The position numbers and the translations under genes were made by a program. Below are positions 30,273-40,493 of a stretch of 64,000 nt of DNA, one piece after another (position 1 is the first letter of the stretch; every line of letters begins with the position of its first letter). Location: positions 1-64,000 of the forward strand of contig NZ_FOHV01000008.1 of NCBI RefSeq assembly GCF_900111395.1, written 5' to 3'. This DNA is from Thorsellia anophelis DSM 18579. GTDB lineage: Bacteria; Pseudomonadota; Gammaproteobacteria; Enterobacterales; Thorselliaceae. The notes under the pieces were generated by a model, which made no database searches, was not told where the DNA came from, and saw nothing but the letters and a program-made list of their open reading frames with translations.

Positions 30273-31019
30273 ATGCGAAATGATTTTAAATTTAACATAA
30301 ATTCACTTAATGGTGATTGGAATATTATCAGAATTATTTTAGATAAGTTATCGCGACCAACTCAAAATACTAAGCTGTTTATTGATAGTAAAAATGAACA
30401 TAGTGAATTTTCTTATATCAGGATTTTAAGTGGAAAAGGATCGTTTGCGAAGATGACACCAGATTCTGATGTGAATGAATTTAGTCTCTTTTATGAAGAA
30501 CATTTAAAATATTTAGATATTGCTTTAAAGGCAAACCAAACCTATATCTATAGGTTAACTGACACTCGCCTATTTATTGATTTTCCGAATAATCGCTTTA
30601 ATGGCACGCATCAATCAAACCCCTTAGTTAATTTAGATGAACAAGCCACACTCAATCACTATAATCTTACAAGTAAGCAATTTTGTAGTTTTGATTTATG
30701 CGCTTTGAACGACCTTCCGAAAACAAATGCAAAACGTCATATCTGTGGCAATGATAATTATGATATTACTCTCTATAATCAAATAACTCAGAATTTATTT
30801 GTTACATTAAACGCAGCATTAGATCATTACCATAATGCTAATATCAATCAATTATCAAGCCAAGCACTAGAGAAATTATCTTGTTACCGTGGTGATCTTT
30901 GCGCTCTTTTTGATAAAAAAGATCGTTCATTTGATTGTTTTGTGAAACAAGCTGAAGTTAAAGGACCAACTAAAGAATACACAACTTATACTATTTTCTA
31001 TAAACTAAATGGAATGTAA
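30273..31019 (+). CDS. DUF6314-like protein
   Basis: The 248-residue protein begins NSLNGDWNIIRIILDKLSRP, then GKGSFAKM, LFYEEHLKYL, YIYRLTDTRLFIDFPNN, and ends with HICGNDNYDI and VKGPTKEYTTYTIFYK. The order L-x-G-x-W, G-x-a-x-F, C-x-x-D-x-Y and V-x-GP-x-K-x-Y is the pattern I recall for DUF6314, a lipocalin-like family of unknown function. The insertion between the C-x-x-D-x-Y and GP motifs (about 60 residues with extra Cys) is longer than I remember for the family. No export signal. Confidence 0.6.
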   Translation: MRNDFKFNINSLNGDWNIIRIILDKLSRPTQNTKLFIDSKNEHSEFSYIRILSGKGSFAKMTPDSDVNEFSLFYEEHLKYLDIALKANQTYIYRLTDTRLFIDFPNNRFNGTHQSNPLVNLDEQATLNHYNLTSKQFCSFDLCALNDLPKTNAKRHICGNDNYDITLYNQITQNLFVTLNAALDHYHNANINQLSSQALEKLSCYRGDLCALFDKKDRSFDCFVKQAEVKGPTKEYTTYTIFYKLNGM

Positions 31020-31240
31020 CTGAATTAATAACTTTAATTCCCAACTATTACTATCGATTTAAATCTTAAAATCTAATAATTAATAGATTCATAGGTGCCC
31101 TTTTGGCTGCAATTTGCTACAATGCTAGTATAGAATCAATCTAACAATCTCAATCTACTAATGATAGTTAAATTTTGTTCCATAAATTTTACATCAGGTT
31201 TAACAAATTTACGCTAAGATAAAATTACAGGCACCCACTT

Positions 31241-32044
31241 ATGAAAATAGTTTCTTTTAATATTAACAGCATAAGAGCAAGATTACATCAGCTTAGTGAG
31301 CTTATTGCCACACAAGCACCAGATATAATTGGTCTACAAGAGACCAAAGTTCATGATGATTTGTTTCCAAAAGAAGAAATAGAAGCATTGGGTTATCATG
31401 TTATTTTTCACGGGCAAAAGGCACATTATGGTGTAGCAATGTTAAGTAAACTGCCTCCTATGAATATTCAAAAAGGGTTTCCTAGCGATGATGATGAAGC
31501 TCAAAGGCGTATGATTATGGCTCAATACGACTCACCAATAGGTAAAATTAAGGTTTTAAATGGATATTTCCCCCAGGGAGAAAGTCGCTTACATGAGACT
31601 AAATTTCCTGCGAAGGAAAAATTTTATCGCGATTTGATGTCTTACTTAGATAAACACTGTTCACCAGAAGAAAAATTAGTCATTATGGGGGATTTTAATA
31701 TCAGCCCAGAAGATATTGATATCGGGATTGGCGAAGAAAATCGAAAACGTTGGCTTCGCACAGGAAAATGTTCTTTCTTACCTGAAGAAAGAGAATGGCT
31801 AAATCAGCTTAAAAACTGGGGTTTGAAAGATTGCCACCGTATTATTCATCCTGAACAAGATAACCAATATTCATGGTTTGATTATCGTTCTAAAGGATTT
31901 GATGATAATAGAGGACTTAGAATTGATTACTTGCTTGCCACCAATGCTTTGACTGCACATTTGGCTGAAGTTGGTATAGACTATGAATTAAGATCGATGG
32001 ATAAACCGTCTGATCATGCACCCGTATGGGCAAGATTTAAGTAA
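31241..32044 (+). CDS. xthA: Exodeoxyribonuclease III (AP endonuclease)
   Basis: Repairs abasic and 3'-blocked DNA ends, chiefly after oxidative damage. The 267 residues carry the exonuclease III motifs: [10 protein letters not shown], the metal Glu in LQETKVHDD (about residue 34), [34 protein letters not shown] and the catalytic [10 protein letters not shown] at the end. Length matches E. coli XthA (268). It lies 51 bases before fur on the same strand, so they may share a transcript. Confidence 0.97.
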   Translation: MKIVSFNINSIRARLHQLSELIATQAPDIIGLQETKVHDDLFPKEEIEALGYHVIFHGQKAHYGVAMLSKLPPMNIQKGFPSDDDEAQRRMIMAQYDSPIGKIKVLNGYFPQGESRLHETKFPAKEKFYRDLMSYLDKHCSPEEKLVIMGDFNISPEDIDIGIGEENRKRWLRTGKCSFLPEEREWLNQLKNWGLKDCHRIIHPEQDNQYSWFDYRSKGFDDNRGLRIDYLLATNALTAHLAEVGIDYELRSMDKPSDHAPVWARFK

Positions 32045-32095
32045 TACACTTTAGACCATTATTTTTTTACAAATACAGATGAAACAGGCACAAAG

Positions 32096-32533
32096 ATGAC
32101 TAACAATGATAAGGCACTTCGTAATGCTGGTTTAAAAGTCACATTACCAAGATTAAAAATATTAGAGTTACTACAACATCCAAATTTTCAACATGTTAGT
32201 GCAGAAGATTTATATAAAAAACTACTTGAAACCAATGATGAAATAGGATTAGCTACAGTCTATCGTGTCCTGAATCAGTTTGAAGATGCAGGAATTGTAC
32301 TGAGGCATAATTTTGAAGGTGGCCGTGCAGTGTTTGAATTAACACAGCAAACCCATCATGACCACTTAATTTGTTTGGATTGTGGTAAAGTAACAGAATT
32401 TCGAGATAAAGAAATAGAAGCACTGCAGCGTGCTATTGGGGATAGAAATCAGATAGCTTTATCAAATCATAGCATGTATCTCTACGGTCACTGCCAAAAA
32501 GAATCCTGTGACGGGAAGGTAAATACAGGTTAA
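32096..32533 (+). CDS. fur: Ferric uptake regulator
   Basis: An iron-sensing repressor. The 145-residue protein has the winged helix LKVTLPRLKILELL, the DNA helix EIGLATVYRVLNQFEDAGI, the metal region THHDHLICLDCGKVTEF (with CxxC at about residues 93-96) and a C-terminal CQKESC Cys pair. The fit to Fur rather than Zur or PerR is good by length and motif. It would use Fe(II) to repress iron-uptake genes. The gene is placed after xthA and before clpS, unlike E. coli where fur follows fldA. Confidence 0.95.
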   Translation: MTNNDKALRNAGLKVTLPRLKILELLQHPNFQHVSAEDLYKKLLETNDEIGLATVYRVLNQFEDAGIVLRHNFEGGRAVFELTQQTHHDHLICLDCGKVTEFRDKEIEALQRAIGDRNQIALSNHSMYLYGHCQKESCDGKVNTG

Positions 32534-32597
32534 ACCAAATTAAATTTATTTATTGATTGCAACTACCAACATATTTACTTACTGTTTGAGCTAACTT

Positions 32598-32942
32598 ATG
32601 AATGATTTAATAAAGAAATTTATACCTGATTTTGATGATAACCTTCTTGTTTTAGAGAAAGAAACACCTAATGCAACCCCTGCGCCACCAGAAAAATATA
32701 GAGTGTTATTACTCAATGATGATTTTACCCCCATGGATTTCGTTGTTGATGTCCTTACTCATTTTTTTCACCATAGTGAAGATATTGCGTATGATATTAT
32801 GATGAAAGTTCATCTTGAAGGGAGTGCAATTTGTGGTGTTTATACTGCTGAAATTGCTGAGTCTAAGGTTGCACAAGTTACAGAATACGCTCGTTCACAT
32901 GAGCACCCATTAATGTGTAAGTTAGAAAAAGACGAATCATAG
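32598..32942 (+). CDS. clpS: ATP-dependent Clp protease adaptor
   Basis: Binds N-degron proteins and hands them to ClpAP. The 114 residues include [20 protein letters not shown], in which the acidic DD holds the N-terminal residue, and the family ending [11 protein letters not shown]. The length is close to E. coli ClpS (106). It lies about 105 bases before clpA in the usual order. Confidence 0.96.
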   Translation: MNDLIKKFIPDFDDNLLVLEKETPNATPAPPEKYRVLLLNDDFTPMDFVVDVLTHFFHHSEDIAYDIMMKVHLEGSAICGVYTAEIAESKVAQVTEYARSHEHPLMCKLEKDES

Positions 32943-33047
32943 CAATTAAAAGTAGATTACAATCGATTAGCTTAGTAATTAAACTTACGCTCATTTAACC
33001 CTAATTACGCTACATGAAGGCGTAATAATATTAGACCAAGGCCTATT

Positions 33048-35357
33048 ATGCTTAATCAAGAATTAGAAGTATCTTTAAACCTTGCCTTTGCAAGAGCTAG
33101 GGAATGGAATCACGAATTTGTGACTGTAGAGCATTTATTGCTTTGCTTATTAGATAACCCTGAGGCACATGCAGCACTAGAAGCATGTAAACTAAATTTT
33201 GCTTATTTGAGAGAAGATTTATCAGCATTCATTCAACAAACAACGCCTATCATAGCTGAAGATGATTCTACTCATGATATGCAGCCGACATTGAGTTTTC
33301 AACGGGTATTACAAAGAGCCATATTCCACGTGCAATCTTCTGGTAATAAAGATGTAACAGGTGCTGATGTGCTCATTGCGATATTTAGCGAACAGGAATC
33401 CCAAGCAGTCTATTTATTGAAAAAATATAACGTATCAAGACTTGATATTGTCAATTATGTCTCTCATGGTCTTCTTAAAAATAATGAAAATGAGCAAGAT
33501 TCACCATCCCAAGCAGATGATCCAAATAGTGGCATAAGTCCTGAAGATAAAATGGATAATTTTTGTTCTAATTTAAATAAAATAGCAGAGGCAGGTGGAA
33601 TAGATCCTTTAATCGGACGTGAAAAAGAACTTGAACGCGCGATACAAGTATTATGCCGTCGTAGAAAAAATAACCCATTGCTAGTAGGTGAGTCTGGTGT
33701 AGGTAAGACAGCTATAGCTGAAGGCCTTGCTTGGCAAATTACACAAGGAAATGTCCCTGATATAATTAAAGATGCAGTAATCTATAGCTTAGATATAGGA
33801 TCTTTATTAGCAGGAACTAAATATAGGGGAGATTTCGAAAAACGTTTTAAAGCCCTTATAAAACAGTTAGAAAATGATGAAAATGCGATTTTATTTATTG
33901 ATGAAATTCATACAATAATAGGAGCCGGTGCATCATCGGGAGGTCAAGTAGATGTCGCGAACCTAATTAAACCTGCCCTTTCAAGTGGTAAGTTGCGAGT
34001 GATAGGCTCGACCACTTATCAAGAATTCAGTACTATTTTTGAAAAAGAGAGAGCCCTAACAAGACGTTTCCAAAAAATTGATATTGTTGAACCTACAAAA
34101 GAAGAAACGTATCAAATCTTATTAGGATTAAAAACAAAATATGAAGCACATCATGATGTTCGTTATACATTAAAAGCGTTACAAGCTGCTGTTGATCTGT
34201 CTATAAAATATCTAAATGATAGGCACTTACCAGATAAAGCAATTGACATTATAGATGAAGCTGGTGCTCGTCATCGCTTATTACCTGTTGGCAAACGTAA
34301 AAAAACAGTTAATGTCACTGATATTGAAGTGGTGGTTGCTAAAATTGCTCGTATTCCTGAAAAAACTGTCAATTCAGATGATAGAGAGCTTCTCAAAAAT
34401 TTACCCGATCGTCTTAAAATGCTAGTTTTTGGTCAGGATGAAGCGATTGATGTATTAGCTGATGCTATACAAATGAATAGAGCTGGGCTTGGAAATGAGA
34501 AAAAACCTGTTGGTGCTTTTTTATTTGCAGGACCTACCGGCGTTGGTAAAACTGAAGTTACAGTACAGTTATCTAAGGCCTTAAATATTGAATTACTTAG
34601 ATTTGATATGTCTGAATACATGGAACGTCATACTGTAAGCCGGCTAATAGGCGCACCTCCAGGTTATGTTGGATTTGATCAAGGTGGCTTGATGACTGAT
34701 GCAGTTATTAAGCACCCTCATAGTGTGCTTTTGCTTGATGAGATAGAAAAAGCTCATCCAGATGTTTATAATATTTTATTGCAAGTAATGGATAATGGTA
34801 CATTGACTGATAATAATGGTCGAAAAGCCGATTTCAGAAATGTAATTTTAGTCATGACAACAAATGCTGGTGTGCGTGAAACAGAAAAGCGCACAATTGG
34901 CTTAATTCACCAAGATCTTATGCCTGATGGTATGGAGGAGATCAAAAAAATCTTCACGCCTGAATTTAGGAACCGTCTTGATAATGTGATATGGTTTAAT
35001 CACTTGTCGCCTGATGTGATTAGCCAAGTGGTTGATAAATTCATTGTCGAACTTCAAGCTCAATTAGACTCGAAAGGTGTATCAATGGATGTCGCACAAG
35101 ATGCTCGTGGTTGGCTGGCAGTAAAGGGTTACGATAAAGCTATGGGCGCAAGACCTATGTCTCGAATGATTCAAGAATACTTAAAAAAACCACTTGCGCG
35201 GGAATTATTATTTGGGCAATTGATTCATGGAGGCTCAGTTAAAGTTAATCTTAAAACAGATCAAAAGGGATTGGAATTCGAATTTGTTGGCAATAAAAAA
35301 GCTATCGACCAAGAAGGCGAGCACCATGACGAGTTAGAATCACCATCAGCAGATTAA
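33048..35357 (+). CDS. clpA: ClpA ATPase subunit of the Clp protease
   Basis: Unfolds substrates and passes them to ClpP. The 769 residues have the double Clp_N repeat (1-145), a first AAA+ domain with Walker A GESGVGKTAIAEG near residue 215 and Walker B DEIHTIIGAG, and a second AAA+ domain with GPTGVGKTE near 495 and LLDEIEKAHPDV. The ending KKPLARELLFGQL is the usual ClpA C-terminus. It carries an acidic tail of about 30 residues beyond that. A terminator follows. Confidence 0.97.
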   Translation: MLNQELEVSLNLAFARAREWNHEFVTVEHLLLCLLDNPEAHAALEACKLNFAYLREDLSAFIQQTTPIIAEDDSTHDMQPTLSFQRVLQRAIFHVQSSGNKDVTGADVLIAIFSEQESQAVYLLKKYNVSRLDIVNYVSHGLLKNNENEQDSPSQADDPNSGISPEDKMDNFCSNLNKIAEAGGIDPLIGREKELERAIQVLCRRRKNNPLLVGESGVGKTAIAEGLAWQITQGNVPDIIKDAVIYSLDIGSLLAGTKYRGDFEKRFKALIKQLENDENAILFIDEIHTIIGAGASSGGQVDVANLIKPALSSGKLRVIGSTTYQEFSTIFEKERALTRRFQKIDIVEPTKEETYQILLGLKTKYEAHHDVRYTLKALQAAVDLSIKYLNDRHLPDKAIDIIDEAGARHRLLPVGKRKKTVNVTDIEVVVAKIARIPEKTVNSDDRELLKNLPDRLKMLVFGQDEAIDVLADAIQMNRAGLGNEKKPVGAFLFAGPTGVGKTEVTVQLSKALNIELLRFDMSEYMERHTVSRLIGAPPGYVGFDQGGLMTDAVIKHPHSVLLLDEIEKAHPDVYNILLQVMDNGTLTDNNGRKADFRNVILVMTTNAGVRETEKRTIGLIHQDLMPDGMEEIKKIFTPEFRNRLDNVIWFNHLSPDVISQVVDKFIVELQAQLDSKGVSMDVAQDARGWLAVKGYDKAMGARPMSRMIQEYLKKPLARELLFGQLIHGGSVKVNLKTDQKGLEFEFVGNKKAIDQEGEHHDELESPSAD

Positions 35358-35370
35358 GTTTACCCTTTTC

Positions 35371-35401
35371 AAAGTGCGTGCGTTTGTACGCACTTTTTGT
35401 A
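35371..35401 (+). terminator. Terminator of clpA
   Basis: AAAGTGCGTGC / GTACGCACTTT stem with a 4-base loop and a T5 tract, 13 bases after the clpA stop. It overlaps an earlier possible GTG start of the next gene, which argues against that start. Confidence 0.9.
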
Positions 35402-35428
35402 TATCCCTCTAATTTATTATACTTATTT

Positions 35429-36394
35429 ATGAAAATTTCCTTATCACTTAGACGCATAACTTATATATTGCTAATATTACTTGGCATTGTGTCATTATCT
35501 GCATGTGATAGAAACAAAACGAGCACAACAGTTGTTATCGATAATCCAACTGATAATACGATGCAAATTAGTATTGATGGAACGAGCCATAATATTTCAC
35601 CATTTCAATTTTTAGAAATTGAGCTAGCATTTGGTGAGCATGAAATGAATTTTCTTGATGGTGATTTTCATCCAGATATTGATTCCGAAAGCGTTCATTT
35701 TTATCTTATTCCAACTAAAAAAAAGAAATTATTACTTAATCCCTCTGGTGAAACATATGTTTTAACAGAGCAGTACTATAGTAACAATCTTAAAGAAATT
35801 GAGGTTAAGCACAATGTAATCATAAATGGGTATGAATATTATGATGATGCACTTATCTATAATAACTTTTATATTAATGCAGATTATGACTATGGAATAG
35901 ATAAAAAATTACCCGATGAAGTGTATCTTTTTGCAAACCAAGATAAAGCAATCTTAAAAAAAATATTTAGACTAGATGATTATCGTAAGTACTATCTTAC
36001 TGAATGGGCTGATGTAATCAAGAAATCTGAAGAAAAAGAGACTGCCCCCCAAATTAAAAATTTCGCGCCCTTTGTGGTTTCTCATAAACTATCATACGAC
36101 TTATCTCATTTTGAGAATAGGAAAGAATTACATCAGTTATTGCAAAAATACGTACAATTACAAGGACAATTTCCTGCAAACCTTTCAAATCTGGATAGCT
36201 TTAATGAATTAAAGCAAGAAATTGAAAGTTTATTAATAACTATTAAGAATCACGAGGACTACAATGATTCCCTTGATAAGAGCTCTCTAGAAAACATATC
36301 AATTTTTACTTTCATCAGCGATGATATTAAGCAATCAAGCGTCTTAGAAGATGAATTAATATTTTTTGAACCTAGACCTATTGTAACCAACTGA
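35429..36394 (+). CDS. Lipoprotein of unknown function
   Basis: From ATG 35429 the protein is 321 residues and starts MKISLSLRRITYILLILLGI, ending in a lipobox (SLSAC) with the Cys at about residue 26. A longer start at 35378 lies inside the clpA terminator and gives an N-terminus not fitting a lipoprotein. The mature protein opens TTVVIDNPTDNTMQISIDG, an all-beta stretch, and ends with a helical, charged half. The second residue after Cys is Asp, which in enterics retains lipoproteins at the inner membrane. No named family. Confidence 0.75.
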   Translation: MKISLSLRRITYILLILLGIVSLSACDRNKTSTTVVIDNPTDNTMQISIDGTSHNISPFQFLEIELAFGEHEMNFLDGDFHPDIDSESVHFYLIPTKKKKLLLNPSGETYVLTEQYYSNNLKEIEVKHNVIINGYEYYDDALIYNNFYINADYDYGIDKKLPDEVYLFANQDKAILKKIFRLDDYRKYYLTEWADVIKKSEEKETAPQIKNFAPFVVSHKLSYDLSHFENRKELHQLLQKYVQLQGQFPANLSNLDSFNELKQEIESLLITIKNHEDYNDSLDKSSLENISIFTFISDDIKQSSVLEDELIFFEPRPIVTN

Positions 36395-36571
36395 ATGATT
36401 CAATCTTCAAAAATCAAAAATTAGAAATTAGAATTCATAGAGCAAATTGTGATTCTCTTAGCAGTTTCTTAACACACATTAGGAACCTTAAGTGTTATGA
36501 TATACTCTAAAGTCTATTACTAATATAGTGTTTAGCATGATAGCTTATTAGATTTATTTAACTTATGTCAC

Positions 36572-37462
36572 ATGGAAATAAAAAATATGCGTAATTATCC
36601 AACTTTAGAAGTTGTTCCACCGACAACTCGAGAAAGACTTGCTTATATAGATTTTGCCCTTATGTTTAAAGGACAGACTAATCGTGTAGAAATATGTAGG
36701 CGGTTTAATGTCTATCCAACTCAAGTTACGAAAGATTTTGTTCTTTATAAGCAATTTGCTCCTGAAAATCTATCATATGATGCTAAACTCAGAATGCAAG
36801 TTAGAGGGCCTAATTTCAAACCTTTGTTTGAATACCATGTTAGCAAGATTCTTTCATCAATTTCACATGGATTTGGCGATGGTATGGATTCTACTATTGA
36901 AAGCAATTTTCCAATTGAAACACCCTACCTTTTTAATGAGCCTAATTTAGATGTGTTATCTAAAGTTACCGAATCATTTGATAAAGGCGTGCCGATTAAA
37001 ATTCGCTATATTTCATTAAGTAGTGGTGAGCAAGAACGTGTCATCATTCCTCACACAATCGTTAATAATGGACTACGTTGGCATGTTCGGGGATTCGATA
37101 GATTACGAGGTGAATTTCGTGATTTTGTAATTACTAGAATAAAATCAGCAGAATGTGTAATTGAAGATAGTATTAATGAATTTGAATCTAAAGAATTTGA
37201 CCATAATTGGAACGAAACAATTGAGCTTGTACTTGCCCCACATCCCAATATAACCCATAAAGAAGCAATAGAACTAGATTATTGTATGGTAAAAGCAGAA
37301 CGCAAATTAAAAGTTCGCAAGGCAAATGCTGATTATCTGCTAAGACTCTGGAATGTGGATTGTTCACTAAAAGGCACTCTTAAAGGTCCAGAATTTCATC
37401 TATGGTTAAAAAATGCTGAATTTATACAAAATCAAATGGAACTTGTACTCGCTCCTATGTGA
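36572..37462 (+). CDS. WYL-domain transcriptional regulator (BrxR/CapW-like)
   Basis: The 296-residue protein has the three-part layout of the BrxR/CapW family: an N-terminal winged helix (TRERLAYIDFALMFKGQTNR, then YPTQVTKDFVLYKQFAPENL), a central WYL domain at about residues 130-200 (IKIRYISLSSGEQERVIIPH, then GLRWHVRGFDRLRGEFRDFV) and a C-terminal WCX-like domain. These regulators repress BREX, CBASS and other defence operons and are thought to sense a ligand through the WYL domain. Nothing resembling a defence gene lies beside it here. Starts at 36572 or 36587 are both possible, with weak ribosome sites. A terminator follows. Confidence 0.88.
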   Translation: MEIKNMRNYPTLEVVPPTTRERLAYIDFALMFKGQTNRVEICRRFNVYPTQVTKDFVLYKQFAPENLSYDAKLRMQVRGPNFKPLFEYHVSKILSSISHGFGDGMDSTIESNFPIETPYLFNEPNLDVLSKVTESFDKGVPIKIRYISLSSGEQERVIIPHTIVNNGLRWHVRGFDRLRGEFRDFVITRIKSAECVIEDSINEFESKEFDHNWNETIELVLAPHPNITHKEAIELDYCMVKAERKLKVRKANADYLLRLWNVDCSLKGTLKGPEFHLWLKNAEFIQNQMELVLAPM

Positions 37463-37549
37463 TTTTTTGCCTTATTTATCAATTTAACAATATAATAGAG
37501 AACAACATTAATTTTACTTATTTGAGTTTCATCAGGACAAATCAACCAT

Positions 37550-37577
37550 CCTCACCCTTATTAAGGGCGAGGTTTTT
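37550..37577 (+). terminator. Rho-independent terminator after the WYL gene
   Basis: CCTC-a-CCCTT / AAGGG-c-GAGG stem with a 3-base loop and a T5 tract. Confidence 0.85.
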
Positions 37578-37673
37578 CAAAAGATTGTACAAATTAATAT
37601 CGAATAATAATTTATTAAACAAATTTTAAATGAAGCTATTAGTCTATAAATGGGAATATATATGAAAATTGAG

Positions 37674-38693
37674 TTATGCTATTGATGATTTGATCCAGTC
37701 TCTTAGTTCACATAATTCTGCTTTATGTAAAGGATACATGTTAATAATTGAATTGCAGACATGACTAAATTGCTCGGCTCCGTAAATACAATCAATTAAT
37801 TTTTCCTGTAAATCAAGCAATGGGGCTATAAATAAGCTGTCAGAAAAAATCTTAGCTTGATTAACCTTACCATCTTTCACATCTAAGTGTAATTCAACAC
37901 CGCCCCAATTAAAGCGTTCGTCTAAAACATGTGTAAAAGCAGGTGCATTACCAAAATTCCACTCCCAACTACTTTGCTTTATGAATCGTTCTTTAAAGCC
38001 AGGTAAATTTGGCATGACTTCAGTTGAAATAACTTCAGGCTCAACAGCTATATTATAATATTGGAAAAATGCCTTAATTATGGCATCGCAAATAATATCA
38101 TGATTGATATTAGGAAAAATTTCATTTAGGTTCATCACCCTGGAACGAACTGAGGTAATCCCTTTAGCTAGTAACTTTTTTGGATCTGGATTTAGATAAT
38201 CAGAAAGTCTCGACAGATTCGCATTTAAAAGCAGTGTTCCATGATGAAATCCACTTTCTAATGTTTCTTTATATGCAGACCCTGAGATCTTACGTTCTGA
38301 ACCATCAACTTCGATTACTAAATCATTGCGGCCCGAGCTTTTTGCCTCTATACCAAGGAATTTAAGTGCATCTAGAATAATACCAGTTGATATTTGTTTA
38401 TCATAATCAGGTTTCGGAGCCATAAAAGTAAAGCATGTATTACCAAGATCATGAAATACTGCCCCTCCACCACTACTTCGCCTTGCGAGTTTTACACCAT
38501 CTTCATGCATTTTTTTGGTATTGCATTCTTTCCAAGGATTTTGTGCTCTCCCAATCACAACTGTATTATCATTGCGCCATAAAAATAAAATTTTTTGTTT
38601 TGTAAGTGAATTAAAAATTGTTTCTTCGACCGCTAGGTTAAACCAAGGATCATGGGAGTTTGAGATCAATAAACGATATGGTTGGGAAGTCAT
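37674..38693 (-). CDS. lplA: Lipoate-protein ligase A
   Basis: Attaches scavenged lipoate to the E2 and H proteins through lipoyl-AMP. The protein of about 339 residues begins [20 protein letters not shown] and includes [18 protein letters not shown] (the RRxSGGG lipoate-binding motif near residue 70) and the Lys-containing KISGSAYKE near 135. The C-terminal accessory domain is present. The in-frame TTG two codons earlier is less likely than this ATG, which follows AAGG at good spacing. It follows ruvB by about 35 bases, so ruvA-ruvB-lplA may be one operon. Confidence 0.95.
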   Translation of the reverse strand: MTSQPYRLLISNSHDPWFNLAVEETIFNSLTKQKILFLWRNDNTVVIGRAQNPWKECNTKKMHEDGVKLARRSSGGGAVFHDLGNTCFTFMAPKPDYDKQISTGIILDALKFLGIEAKSSGRNDLVIEVDGSERKISGSAYKETLESGFHHGTLLLNANLSRLSDYLNPDPKKLLAKGITSVRSRVMNLNEIFPNINHDIICDAIIKAFFQYYNIAVEPEVISTEVMPNLPGFKERFIKQSSWEWNFGNAPAFTHVLDERFNWGGVELHLDVKDGKVNQAKIFSDSLFIAPLLDLQEKLIDCIYGAEQFSHVCNSIINMYPLHKAELCELRDWIKSSIA

Positions 38694-38729
38694 GTTCAAT
38701 TACCTTTTACGATTAAGAATAATTTTAAT

Positions 38730-39758
38730 CTATTTGATGGGTACTTCTGGCTTTATAATTGAAAAATGTTGATAAGCCAAATTTGTTGCCATTCTTCCTC
38801 GTGGTGTTCGTTGAATAAAACCTTGCTGGATTAAAAATGGTTCTAATACATCTTCAATTGTTTCTTTCTCTTCCCCAATCGCAGCGGCAACGTTATCGAG
38901 CCCCACAGGCCCCCCAGCGAATTTTTCAATAATTGCTAGGAGAAGTTTCCTATCCATGTAGTCAAAGCCTTTATCATCAACATCTAACATATCAAGTGCT
39001 TTAGCTGAAATTTCTTTATTCATTAAACCATTTGCAGTGACTTCAGCAAAATCGCGTACACGCCTCAATAAACGATTTGCAATTCTTGGTGTACCTCTAG
39101 CACGGCAAGCAATTTCATAAGCACCATCATCTGTAAGTGGTAAGGATAAACATGCTGCACTTCTTGATATAATAGATTGAAGATCTGGAACGTTATAAAA
39201 TTCTAGTCTTTGAATAATACCGAATCTATCTCTTAAAGGAGACGTTAATGCACCAGCTCGAGTTGTTGCACCAATAAGTGTAAAAGGTGGCAACTCTAGT
39301 TTAATTGAGCGTGCTGCTGGACCTTCACCAATCATAATGTCGAGTTGATAATCTTCCATTGCTGGGTATAAAATTTCTTCTACAACTGGTGAGAGTCTGT
39401 GTATTTCATCAATGAATAAAACATCATTTGGTTCTAAACTCGTTAACATTGCAGCCAAATCACCCGCCTTTTCTAAAACAGGTCCCGAAGTTGTTCTTAA
39501 ATTAACTCCCATTTCATTTGCAACAATATTTGCGAGTGTAGTTTTACCAAGACCTGGGGGACCAAATATAAGAAGATGATCTAAGGGTTCTTTTCTGAGT
39601 TGAGCCGCTTTTAAAAAAATTTCCATCTGACCGGTAACTTGTGGTTGTCCAACATAATCAACCAATGTTTTAGGTCTAATTGCCCTATCTAAATTTTCAT
39701 CATCTTGCAAAATTTTGGGTGAAATAATGCGTTCTGGAATGCGATCAGGTTCGATCAT
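38730..39758 (-). CDS. ruvB: Holliday junction branch-migration helicase
   Basis: A hexameric AAA+ motor that drives branch migration with RuvA. The 342 residues include ALRPKTLxxYVGQ-like [15 protein letters not shown], Walker [14 protein letters not shown] near residue 65, Walker [32 protein letters not shown] and the C-terminal [12 protein letters not shown]. Length fits E. coli RuvB (336). It lies 26 bases after ruvA. Confidence 0.98.
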   Translation of the reverse strand: MIEPDRIPERIISPKILQDDENLDRAIRPKTLVDYVGQPQVTGQMEIFLKAAQLRKEPLDHLLIFGPPGLGKTTLANIVANEMGVNLRTTSGPVLEKAGDLAAMLTSLEPNDVLFIDEIHRLSPVVEEILYPAMEDYQLDIMIGEGPAARSIKLELPPFTLIGATTRAGALTSPLRDRFGIIQRLEFYNVPDLQSIISRSAACLSLPLTDDGAYEIACRARGTPRIANRLLRRVRDFAEVTANGLMNKEISAKALDMLDVDDKGFDYMDRKLLLAIIEKFAGGPVGLDNVAAAIGEEKETIEDVLEPFLIQQGFIQRTPRGRMATNLAYQHFSIIKPEVPIK

Positions 39759-39784
39759 TTGAATATGCCCTAAGGTGTATTAAT

Positions 39785-40420
39785 TTATAAAGCCGCTCTA
39801 AGGGCTTCTTTAATAAGTGTTTCTGCACTATTAAGTTCAGGTAATCGTTTTAATGTTGCATTAATCATTTTACTTGCTTCAGTAGGTTTGTAGCCTAATG
39901 AAACAAGTGCAGCAGATGCTTCTGCTTGAAAATCGTTTTGATGATTTGCCGTTGCTGTATTAGTACTTGAAGGAGGTACATTGACTAAATTATTAGATTT
40001 AAAAATATCACCTTGCATTCCTTTAAATCTATCTTTCATTTCAACCACAAGGCGCTCTGCTGTTTTAGTACCTACACCTGGTAAACGTGTTAATGCTTTA
40101 CTATCTTCAGCTTCAACTGTTTGGATGAATTGTACTGCTGACATACGAGATAATATCGCTAAGGCAAGTTTCGGACCTACTCCATTCACTTTTATTAATT
40201 CTCTGAATAGGGCTCTTTCTTGTTCTGCATTAAAGCCATAGAGCAGATGAGCATCCTCTCTAACGACAAAATGTGTTAATATCTGAGCTGTTTGCCCTAA
40301 TTCTGGCAAATCATAAAAGCACGTCATAGGCATCAAGACTTCATATCCAACACCACCAACATCTAAAACAACAAGTGGTGGATGTTTAGCTACTACCTCT
40401 CCTCTTAAACGTCCAATCAT
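39785..40420 (-). CDS. ruvA: Holliday junction DNA-binding subunit
   Basis: Binds four-way junctions as a tetramer and loads RuvB. The 211 residues start [20 protein letters not shown] and contain two helix-hairpin-helix motifs ([14 protein letters not shown] and [16 protein letters not shown]) followed by a linker and the RuvB-binding domain ([16 protein letters not shown]-like). ruvC is not adjacent. Confidence 0.98.
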   Translation of the reverse strand: MIGRLRGEVVAKHPPLVVLDVGGVGYEVLMPMTCFYDLPELGQTAQILTHFVVREDAHLLYGFNAEQERALFRELIKVNGVGPKLALAILSRMSAVQFIQTVEAEDSKALTRLPGVGTKTAERLVVEMKDRFKGMQGDIFKSNNLVNVPPSSTNTATANHQNDFQAEASAALVSLGYKPTEASKMINATLKRLPELNSAETLIKEALRAAL

Positions 40421-40493
40421 ATTGATTCCTTAGTATCTATTCGACAAAATATTTATTATACAGAATCAATCCATATAATGTTGTTTTTTGCTT

